Position numbers and translations under genes: made by a program. This document shows, piece by piece, positions 26,549 through 34,707 of a stretch of DNA of 50,451 nt. This stretch comes from an uncultured Clostridia bacterium (lineage in GTDB: Bacteria; Bacillota; Clostridia; TANB77; CAG-465), in contig CAKPAG010000011.1 of the NCBI GenBank assembly GCA_934132895.1, positions 1-50,451 of the forward strand, given 5' to 3'. Positions within the stretch are counted from its first letter, which is position 1. Each line of letters starts with the position of its first letter. The notes below the pieces were generated by a model. The model was not told the origin of the DNA. It did not search any database and saw only the letters and a program-made list of their open reading frames with translations.

Positions 26549-28731
26549 GTGGAAAAAATAATAAATACGTTAAGTTCAGAGCTTGGGATAAAAAAATCAC
26601 AAGTAGAAAATACGATAAAATTAATAGATGAAGGAAATACAATTCCTTTCATTGCAAGATATAGAAAAGAAGTTACTGGAAATTTGGATGATGAAACTTT
26701 AAGAAATTTTTATGATAGACTAAATTATTTAAAAAACTTAGAAACAAGAAAGCTTGAGGTTATAAAATCTATAGAAGAACAAGGAAAACTAACTGAAGAA
26801 CTTAAAAATAAAATAGAAAATGCAAATATTTTAACTGAAGTTGAAGATTTGTATATGCCATATAAAAAGAAAAAAAGAACAAGAGCAACTATTGCAAAAG
26901 AAAAAGGTTTGGAAGCTCTTGCTAACTATATTTTAAAACAGAAAGAAAATGACTTAAATATATATGCACTTAAATTTGTAGATAAAGAAAAAGGTGTAGA
27001 AACTATAGAAGAAGCAATACAAGGTGCTTGTGATATTATAGCTGAAGATATTTCTGAGAATGCATATTATAGAAAAAATATAAGAAGAATGTCTTTCATG
27101 AGCCGGAAAATTTGTATGTACTGCAACAAATCCTGAAGCTAAAACAAATTATGATATGTATTACAGCTTTAGTGAAGAAGTAAATAAAATCGCAGGTCAT
27201 AGAGTTTTAGCAATTAATAGAGGAGAAAAAGAGGAAGCACTAAAAGTAAAAATTGAAGTAAATGAAGAAGAAATAATAGATTTTTTAAAATCTAAAATAA
27301 TAAAGAAAAATAGTCCTTTCGAAGAAATTTTAGAAAATACAATAAAAGATGCATATAAGCGTCTTGTAAAGCCTTCTATTGAAAGAGAGATAAGAAGTGA
27401 TAAATTTGAAGAAGCATCAGAAAAGGCAATAAAAGTATTTGGCGTAAATACTAAAAATTTACTTATGTCAGCTCCACTTAAAGATCTTGTAGTAATGGGA
27501 TTTGACCCTGCATATAGGACAGGCTGCAAGATAGCTGTTATAGATGAAACTGGAAAATTACTTCGGATATACTACTATTTATCCAACTGAGCCTCAAAAT
27601 GATATAAAAGGTGCTAGTAAAACATTACTTGAAATGATAAAAAAATATAACGTGAATATGATATCAATAGGTAATGGTACCGCTTCAAGAGAATCTGAAA
27701 AATTTGTTGCTTCCGTTATAAAAGAAGCAAAAGAAAAATTAAATATGGAAGTATATTATACAATAGTAAGTGAGGCTGGAGCATCTGTATATTCTGCATC
27801 AAAACTTGCAACCAAAGAGTATCCAGATATAAATGTATCTATAAGAGGAGCGATATCAATTGCAAGAAGATTGCAAGATCCAATGGCAGAACTTGTAAAA
27901 ATAGACCCTAAAGCAATAGGTGTAGGTCAATATCAACATGATGTAAATCAAAAAAGACTTTCAGAGGCATTAACTGGAGTTGTAGAAGATGCTGTAAATA
28001 GTGTTGGAGTAGATGTTAATACTGCAACGCCATCACTTCTTTCATATGTATCTGGAATAAGTAATACTGTATCTGAAAATATAGTAAAATACAGGGAAGA
28101 AAATGGAAAGTTTAAGTCAAGAAATGAAATTTTGAAAGTACCTAAACTTGGCAAAAGTGCTTTTGTACAGTGTGCAGGTTTTCTTAAAGTACCAGAGTCT
28201 AAAAATATATTAGATAATACAATGGTACATCCAGAGTCTTATGAAATAACAAAAAAATTAATTGAAAGCTTGGATTATTCTTTAGATAATTTAGATAGTG
28301 AGGGCTTAAAAAAATTAAGTAGCAAACTTTCAAATATAGATGTAGATAAAAAAGCAGAAAGTTTAGGCGTAGGTGCATTAACACTAGAAGATATTATAAA
28401 AGAGTTAAAAAAGCCTGGACGTGACGCAAGAGAAGATATGCCAAAGCCAATATTTAAAAGTGATGTGCTAAAAATAGATGACTTAAAAGAAGGAACTATT
28501 TTAAATGGGACAGTAAGAAATGTAACTGCTTTTGGAGCTTTTGTAGATATTGGAATAAAAAGTGATGGTCTAGTTCACATATCAGAGATGAGTGACAAAT
28601 TTGTAAGAGATCCAATGGAAGAAGTATCGGTTGGAGATATTGTCAAAGTAAAGGTTATAGGAATAGATAAAGAAAGAGGAAAAGTAAAACTTAGTATGAA
28701 GAATATAACTAAAGAACTAAAGAGGAGGTAA
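26549..28731 (+). CDS. tex: Tex-family RNA-binding transcription accessory protein (needs two +1 shifts at CGG)
   Basis: Tex is an S1-domain nucleic-acid-binding protein homologous to the core of Spt6. Read with two +1 shifts it has 726 aa, the family's usual length. It has an N-terminal helical domain (RYRKEVTGNLDDETLR, LYMPYKKKKRTRA), a YqgF-like RNase H fold (VMGFDPAYRTGCKIAVIDETGKLLGYTTIYP), a HhH pair (near SYVSGISNTVSENIVKYR) and a C-terminal S1 domain (GTVRNVTAFGAFVDIGIKSD). The breaks are AGC CGG AAA (should be AGC GGA AAA) and CTT CGG ATA (should be CTT GGA TAT). GTG start with AGAGGAG eight bases ahead. Without shifting the product is only 195 aa. Confidence 0.93.
27104..27106 (+). 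other. +1 frameshift site 1 of tex, CGG before GGA
   Basis: Codon 186: AGC C GGA AAA TTT GTA restores MSGKFVCTATNPEAKTNY. Confidence 0.9.
27564..27566 (+). other. +1 frameshift site 2 of tex, CGG before GGA
   Basis: CTT C GGA TAT ACT restores TGKLLGYTTIYPTEPQND of the YqgF-like domain. Confidence 0.9.
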
Positions 28732-28735
28732 ATAT

Positions 28736-29248
28736 ATGGAAGCTATAGTAAAGTGGTTTAAAGAAACATTTTCTTTTGTAGATAGTGAACTCTTAATGAT
28801 GATAGGTATCGCTATAATGGCAATAATTCTGGTAAAGTTGTTATTTAAATTTTTACATAGATTTAGAGTATTAAAATTGTTAGCAACTGTAGCTATTATA
28901 GGTGGAGTTTTGTATATGGCGTTAAACTATGTTAATACTCACAAAGACTTATTTAGTCAGGAAACTAGATATTATGTATATGGAAAAGTAGGATTTGTAA
29001 GTAGCACAGTAAGAACATTTGAAATAGAGTCTAATAAATCAAATCTATATAAAGGAGGGAGAGGAAGAGTTATTGTATCTGTTCCAGCAGGAGCAAAAAT
29101 TTTATCATCTGAAACTAAAAATGAAAAACTAGAATTAAATGATATAAAGTCAGGTGATATAGTTCAAGTTTACTGCAAAGAGAGTACATTAAATGCTGAA
29201 GATAAGCTTACAGCAGTAAAAATTGTGAGAAAATATAAAAATAAATAA
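28736..29248 (+). CDS. Membrane protein with C-terminal beta domain
   Basis: A 170-aa protein with two membrane helices (about residues 18-40 and 47-63) and a basic linker between them. The C-terminal part (about 75-170) is rich in short beta segments. No family recognised. GAGGAGG precedes the ATG, 4 bases after tex, so it lies in the same operon. The next gene follows within 13 bases. Confidence 0.7.
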   Translation: MEAIVKWFKETFSFVDSELLMMIGIAIMAIILVKLLFKFLHRFRVLKLLATVAIIGGVLYMALNYVNTHKDLFSQETRYYVYGKVGFVSSTVRTFEIESNKSNLYKGGRGRVIVSVPAGAKILSSETKNEKLELNDIKSGDIVQVYCKESTLNAEDKLTAVKIVRKYKNK

Positions 29249-29261
29249 AGGAGGAAAATAT

Positions 29262-31206
29262 ATGAAAAGGTTTAATAATATTAATTTGACATTTAAGTTG
29301 GCTTTGGTTTTTGTAATAACCTTATCTATTGGGCTAGTAACATCTATTTCATATGCTACTACTATAGATAATTACAAAATTGATGCTAAAATAATGTCAA
29401 ATGGTGATATGCATGTTGAAGAATACCTAAAGTACTATTTTGATGAAAGTGTAAATGGTGTATTTAGAGATATATTATATAAATACAATTTTGGAAATCA
29501 AAAAAATGATATTAAACCAACTTCATCAAGATATCAAGCAAGTGAAGTATCTAATATAAAAGTTTATACTTCTGAGACTGGATTTGATAATTTGGTTGAA
29601 AATCACAATGAAAGTGAAAACGTATTAAAAAATGGAGATAAAGGAGCATATTCTTTAACATCTGAGATTAATGATGAATATAGAAAAAATATTAAAGTAT
29701 ACATGCCTTCAGCTTCAGGAACATATAAGTATGTAAAGTATGAATATGATTTAGAGGATGTGGCTGTAAAATATAATGATGATGTTGGAGAGATCTATTG
29801 GAATTTTGTAGGTAGAGATTGGGATAATAAAATTAACAATTTAGATATAAATGTGACTTTTGAAAATCCAAGTCTAGAACCAGAAAAAATTAAAGTTTAT
29901 CCACATTCATATACAAAAGAGATTTCATATAACGTAGATAATAATGATATAAAGATAAATGCAAAAAATATTTCAGCAAATACAGCAGTTGATGCAAGAA
30001 TAGTATTTCCAGGAGATACTTTGATTCCTGCCGAAAAAATAGTAAATGAAGACTATGATTATACTGCATTAGCAAAAGTAGAAAATTCAATGAATTTTGA
30101 TAAAAAAAGATTTGTTATTTCTGAAAATATTTCTAAAATATTATTTGTTATTGGAGTTTTAGGAACTATCGCAATAATTATAGAAGCAAATAAAGTTACA
30201 AAGAAAGGTAAGATAAAATACAAAGACCTTGAAATTTGTACAGATGTATTAGAAAAATATTCTTTAGGAGAATATTCTACGATGTTGAATAGTTTTGGTG
30301 GATATACTGATAATAATTTGTTACTTGCCACAATACTTGATCTGGCCGATAGAAAATTTATAATAATGGAACCAGAAAAAAAATTAAAAAAAGATTTCTT
30401 GAGTAACATAGATTATAACTATAACTTGAAGTTAAATCCAGAAAAAGATTATAGCACATTAGATGAGTATGAGATTACTATTATTAATTATTTATTTAAC
30501 GGAAAAGTAGGAAATATTACTAATATAACTAATTTTAAATTACAAAGCTTTGAGTTAAATGAAAGATTGAAAGAGTTATCTAAAAATTATTTTAGAGTTA
30601 TGGAATATGGAAGGGTGTGTCAAAAGTTAAATCAGCAGGAAACTAACATAATGTATGATACCTTACCAAAAAAAGTAAAACTATTCTCTTGTTTATTTAT
30701 AGCAATAATTGCAATAATGTATGTCGTTAATATGTTTTTAGTATCACCATTACTAAATTTTAGTGTTACAACAGTAATTCTTGGAACTATATTGACATTT
30801 ATAGTTATTTCTTCATTATTATTTGTACTTTCTACACGTAGTATAAAAGAAGAATATATAGATGAGTATAACAAATTAATGGGGTTAAAAAAATATTTAA
30901 AGGAATATAGCAAACTAAAAGATAGATATCCTATTGAACTTGTTCTATGGAATAAATATTTAGTATTTGCATCACTATTTGGAATAGCAGATAAGGTTGC
31001 AAAAGAGTTTAAAGAAGAACTTATTTCTCAAGGTTATGATGATGATTATATATATATGACATACCCTTGCTTAAATATGTCAATGCATTCTTATGATATA
31101 AATCAATCATTTGCATCTTCAACTGGATCATCTTCTTCAGGTGGTTATTCTGGAGGAGGATCTGGCGGCGGTGGTGGCCGGAGGTGGCGGCGGCGGCACT
31201 TTCTAA
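29262..31206 (+). CDS. DUF2207 membrane protein (needs a +1 shift at CGG near its end)
   Basis: A 647-aa protein with a signal peptide (residues 10-32, ending near SYA). A large extracytoplasmic DUF2207 domain (YKIDAKIMSNGDMHVEEYLKY, VNGVFRDILYKY) is followed by one membrane helix near residue 290. A cytoplasmic segment, two more helices (about 470-520) and a glycine-rich tail complete it. Family members end in such a tail, usually GGGGGGGTF-like. Here the frame breaks inside the tail at 31179: GGC CGG AGG should be GGC GGA GGT, giving a run of Gly then TF and stop. Without the shift a basic Arg/Trp/His tail of about 18 residues is added. Function in the family is unknown. Confidence 0.85.
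31179..31181 (+). other. +1 frameshift site, CGG before GGA (DUF2207 gene)
   Basis: Codon 640: GGC C GGA GGT GGC. The shifted tail is Gly-rich and ends at TAA 31204-31206. Confidence 0.82.
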
Positions 31207-31343
31207 AACACCGTAATAATCATATTAATGTTTAAGTAAATTAAAAATATAAATACAAAATAATAGAATAAAATAATAAAAAATTTTCTATTATTTTGTA
31301 TATATTATATTAAAAAATCAAAATATATTAATGGAGGTAGTTT

Positions 31344-32418
31344 ATGAATAAAATTAGAGTAGCACAAATAGGATCACGGAAAAATGTCTGTATATACAAT
31401 GAGATATGTATATGAAAAAGGAGCTGAAATAGTAGCAGCTTTTGACATTGATGAAAGAAAATTTGGAAAAGATATTTCTGAAGTAATGGGCGGAGAGAAA
31501 AAAGGAGTTTTAATCTCTGATATAAAGGATGCCGAAAAAATACTTGGTGAGCTTAAACCAGACATATGTATAGTAACTACAATGAGTCTATTAAAAGATG
31601 TGTATGATGCACTATATGTATGTGCAAAACTTGGAATAAATGCTATAACAACTTGTGAAGAAGCATTCTTTCCATTAAATTCAAATCCTGTACTTACTAA
31701 AAAATTAGATGAAAAAGCAAAAGAAACTGGTTGTACAATAACAGGTGCTGGATATCAAGATGTTTATTGGGGAAATCTAATCGCAACACTTGCTGGTTCT
31801 TCTCATAAGATAACAAAAATAAAAGGAAGTTCAAGTTATAATGTAGAAGATTATGGAATAGCTTTAGCTAAAGCTCATGGAGCAGGTTTAACTTTAGAAA
31901 AATTTGAAGAAGAAGTTGCTTCTGTCGATAAAATAAGTGATGAAGAAAGAGAAAAAATAATCAACTCAGGAGAATATCTTCCATCATATATGTGGAATAC
32001 AAATGGATGGCTTGCTGATAGATTAGGACTTACTATAACTCATCAAACTCAAAAAACAATACCTACTACTTATTCAGAAGATTTAAATTCTTCAACATTA
32101 AATATGACAGTAAAAGCAGGAGATGCAACAGGAATGAGTGCTGTTGTTACTACTGAAACTAAAGAAGGTATTATAATAGAATCTGAGTGTATTGGAAAAG
32201 TATATGCAAAAGATGAATTTGATAAAAATGAATGGACACTTTATGGAGAACCAAATACTACAGTTGTAATAAATAAGCCACAAACTGTTGAACTTACATG
32301 TGCAACTATAGTAAACCGTATTCCAGATGTTATTAATGCAAGAGCTGGTTTTGTTCCAACATCTGAAATGCCTGTATTAGAATACAGAACTAAAAGATTA
32401 GAAGAATATTTAAAATAA
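31344..32418 (+). CDS. Diaminopentanoate/dihydrodipicolinate reductase-like amine dehydrogenase (needs a +1 shift at CGG)
   Basis: A 357-aa NAD(P)H-dependent oxidoreductase of the group that includes 2,4-diaminopentanoate dehydrogenase (ornithine fermentation) and dihydrodipicolinate reductase-like N-terminal domains. The Rossmann start KIRVAQIGSGKMSVYTMRYV is complete only after a +1 shift at codon 12 (TCA CGG AAA should be TCA GGA AAA). AAFDID, DICIVTTMS, AITTCEEAFFPL and TGAGYQDVYWGNL follow. TGG AGG TAG TTT lies before the ATG, a GGAGG site. The unshifted product would be under 30 residues. No other ornithine-degradation genes are in the window, so the substrate is uncertain. Confidence 0.82.
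31377..31379 (+). other. +1 frameshift site, CGG before GGA (amine dehydrogenase)
   Basis: Codon 12: GGA TCA C GGA AAA ATG. The restored Gly is the second glycine of the Rossmann GxG motif. Confidence 0.9.
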
Positions 32419-32533
32419 AAATACTAAACTTAAGGGAATAGATTGATTTCTATTTCCTTTTTTACATATATTTAAAATTTTCTTAATATATTATTACTGT
32501 ATGTTATTCGTTATATATTATGGAGGCATTTAA

Positions 32534-32980
32534 TTGGAATTTTCGGATGTAGAATTACTTGCAAGAATTATACTCTGTGAAGCAGGTGGAGAAGGTGAAA
32601 ATGGCATGAGAGCAGTGGCAACAGTTGTGATGAATAGAGTAAATGTTTCACAAGGAGAGTATTTTAGAGTTTCACAAGGGGGAAATATTAAGAATATTAT
32701 CATGCAAAAAAATCAATTTACTTGTGCACAGTATATGCTGGGAAATCAGGTTAACTCAAGAAGCATATATACAGTAGCTCCAGATAGTTTGCATTATGAT
32801 ATAGCAAGTTGGGCAATAAGTGGAAATAAACTAAATGAAGTTGGAACATGTCTTTGGTTTATGAATCCGGGAAATTCTCCTTGTGTTAAGTACTTTCCAA
32901 CTAATGGCTCAGGAATATTTCATACTATGATAAATAATCACTGTTTTTTTAGGCCCACAGAAAAATATAACGAAACTTAA
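32534..32980 (+). CDS. cwlJ: Spore cortex-lytic cell wall hydrolase, CwlJ-like
   Basis: A 148-aa SleB/CwlJ catalytic domain that would cut spore cortex peptidoglycan during germination. The start LLARIILCEAGGEGENGMRAVATVVMNR has the catalytic Glu of the family. NQFTCAQ and NPGNSPCVKYFP follow. There is no signal peptide or peptidoglycan-binding domain, as in CwlJ but unlike SleB. The start is TTG at 32534 with GGAGG seven bases upstream. The next gene encodes a GerQ-like protein, the same pairing as cwlJ-gerQ in Bacillus, where GerQ is needed for CwlJ to sit in the coat. Confidence 0.88.
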   Translation: MEFSDVELLARIILCEAGGEGENGMRAVATVVMNRVNVSQGEYFRVSQGGNIKNIIMQKNQFTCAQYMLGNQVNSRSIYTVAPDSLHYDIASWAISGNKLNEVGTCLWFMNPGNSPCVKYFPTNGSGIFHTMINNHCFFRPTEKYNET

Positions 32981-33007
32981 AAAATATATAGGAAAGGAAA
33001 ATGAAAT

Positions 33008-33304
33008 ATGAATGAAAACATGAATAACCAAGATATGCCAGAAAGTTTAAAAAATACTATATATACACCAGCATTTTTAAGAAAGTATATAGGAAGATTA
33101 GTTAAAGTAGAATTTTTAATTGGAACAAGTATAATGGAAGATAGAACCGGAATACTTTTAGAGGTAGGAGCAAGTTATATAATATTAAGGTCAGTACAAG
33201 ATAATAACTTACTTTATTGTGATATATTTTCAATTAAATTTGTAACTATTTCAAGCCAGTCATTTATATATGGAACTGAATTTAATTCAAGTTTACAGAT
33301 ATAG
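33008..33304 (+). CDS. gerQ: GerQ-like spore coat protein
   Basis: A 98-aa protein with a short Asn/Met-rich start and a core (YIGRLVKVEFLIGTSIMEDRTGILLEVGASYIILR, then DIFSIKFVTI) resembling the GerQ domain. GerQ localises CwlJ and is cross-linked into the coat in Bacillus. It is 27 bases after the cwlJ-like gene with AGGAAA before the ATG. The neighbour supports the call more than the sequence alone does. Confidence 0.75.
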   Translation: MNENMNNQDMPESLKNTIYTPAFLRKYIGRLVKVEFLIGTSIMEDRTGILLEVGASYIILRSVQDNNLLYCDIFSIKFVTISSQSFIYGTEFNSSLQI

Positions 33305-33318
33305 TTGTATACATAAAA

Positions 33319-33347
33319 TTGACAAAGAGATAGCATTGTGATATAAT
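33319..33347 (+). promoter_or_regulatory. Consensus sigma-A promoter
   Basis: TTGACA (33319-33324), 17 bases, TATAAT (33342-33347). Both boxes are perfect. Confidence 0.85.
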
Positions 33348-33402
33348 AACATTATATATTTTATGATGAGATTAAAATAATTATTTTAAGGAGTTGATAA
33401 AT

Positions 33403-34050
33403 ATGAGTAAAAAGGCTACAGTTGTTTTATGTGCCGATAGTGAAAGTGAGACTGAAAAGTTAGAAAAATTTCTTTTTAATAGAAATTTATCATCTAAAAT
33501 CCGGGTGATTCCTAAGTATGAGTTAAACTTGCCTAAGTTTAAAATTTACGATAAAAAAATCACAAAAACATTACAAAATGGAATTGATTTTCTTAAAGAA
33601 TATATAGAAAATAATGCTAAATTAAAAGAGTATTTAGGTGATTTTTATATTGTTAATATGGGTGAAAGATTTGAGTTGGAGTTTGATGGAAGAAAATTTC
33701 AAATAAGTCCTAATGCTATGTTTAAAGATATAGAAGAAAAATATGGTATTGGAAATATAAAAAAAATGAAAGCCGTTTGGACTTCGTATATTTTTTTGTA
33801 TCATAATGGACATTCTTATGCATATAGTTATAGAATAAATGGTGCTATTGCTAAAACAGAATGTGAAAAAGAAATGCATGGAAAAGAATTCTTGAAAATT
33901 TTTGTTCCAATTAAAAAGAATAAAAATGTAGACTATAAAACCTATGCAAATTTAAGAAAAAAAGAAAGGAGAATGTTTGATCCATATTTGAGGATGGTAA
34001 AAACTCTTATCAAAGAAATAAATACTAATAGTAAGGAGATATTTTTATGA
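33403..34050 (+). CDS. Hypothetical protein, 215 aa
   Basis: A soluble basic alpha/beta protein beginning MSKKATVVLCADSESETEKL, with no motif I can name. The C-terminal part has RKKERRMFDPYLRMVK. AAGGAG precedes the ATG at 33403. Codon 34 (33502-33504) is an in-frame CGG read as Arg (SSKIRVIPKY); a +1 shift there meets TGA immediately. It overlaps the next gene by 4 bases. Confidence 0.65.
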   Translation: MSKKATVVLCADSESETEKLEKFLFNRNLSSKIRVIPKYELNLPKFKIYDKKITKTLQNGIDFLKEYIENNAKLKEYLGDFYIVNMGERFELEFDGRKFQISPNAMFKDIEEKYGIGNIKKMKAVWTSYIFLYHNGHSYAYSYRINGAIAKTECEKEMHGKEFLKIFVPIKKNKNVDYKTYANLRKKERRMFDPYLRMVKTLIKEINTNSKEIFL

Positions 34051-34550
34051 AACGGTTTAAATGGATAGTTTTTATTTTAATAATAGTTGCAATAAATTTT
34101 GTTATAAGCTTTTGCTTTTACAGTGGAGGAGATAAAGTATTTTTTGTATATAAAAATGTTACAGTTCAGCATGAAATTTATCAAAAAGTAAATTCTGGAA
34201 TGTCATATAGCGAGTTAATAAAACTTTTAGATGATAAAAAAGTTGATTATTCATTAAAAGATAATAAATTAAGTATTGATTCTATGAATTTTGATATATC
34301 AGATAGTGAAAATGTAAAATTAGATGAATCAAAAATGCTTGAAGCTTTTAGTAAAATTGACGAAAAATCCCCTGAGGCAAAAATAAAAGTATCATATAGT
34401 AAAAATGGAGAAAAGAAGGAATTTATAAGCTATAATTATTATGAATATGATGGTATAAACTATTTGTGTAAAAGTATTGGAATGATGGTAGTTCGTATTA
34501 TATCTATAGGTTTATGCATTGTGTTTACTACTATGTTCTTTTTTGAATAG
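34047..34550 (+). CDS. Hypothetical membrane protein, 167 aa
   Basis: N-terminal helix (residues 6-26) and C-terminal helix (about 145-166) with an extracytoplasmic domain of about 115 residues between them. No family recognised. AAGGAG precedes the ATG. The third codon (34053-34055) is CGG read as Arg (MKRFKW); a +1 shift there would stop after four codons. It overlaps the previous gene by 4 bases (ATGA). Confidence 0.65.
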   Translation: MKRFKWIVFILIIVAINFVISFCFYSGGDKVFFVYKNVTVQHEIYQKVNSGMSYSELIKLLDDKKVDYSLKDNKLSIDSMNFDISDSENVKLDESKMLEAFSKIDEKSPEAKIKVSYSKNGEKKEFISYNYYEYDGINYLCKSIGMMVVRIISIGLCIVFTTMFFFE

Positions 34551-34567
34551 TTATTTTTCTAAATTAT

Positions 34568-34605
34568 CTAAAGACTAGTTTTTATATTTAAAAGCTAGTC
34601 TTTAG
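34568..34605 (+). terminator. Probable terminator hairpin
   Basis: CTAAAGACTAGTTTTT (from 34568) pairs with AAAAGCTAGTCTTTAG (34590-34605). The T-tract after it is weak. Confidence 0.6.
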
Positions 34606-34649
34606 CACGTTTATATCAATTTTGTTATAAATTTCCAAAGTAAATTCAC

Positions 34650-34679
34650 TTGACAAACACCTGTTTATTATTGTATAAT
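34650..34679 (+). promoter_or_regulatory. uvrA promoter with SOS-box-like element
   Basis: TTGACA (34650-34655), 18 bases, TATAAT (34674-34679). The spacer carries CAAACACCTGTTTA (34654-34667), which matches the Bacillus LexA consensus CGAACRNRYGTTYC at 11 of 14 positions. It lies in front of uvrA, a typical SOS gene. Confidence 0.65.
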
Positions 34680-34707
34680 GTATTTGTTAGTTTTTGGGGT
34701 GAAAATA

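Noticed and set aside
27560..27570. prfB-like +1 slippage at CTT C in tex
   Set aside because: Only this one site has CTT in the P site and none has the stop codon plus close Shine-Dalgarno of prfB; the other nine sites share no P-site codon.
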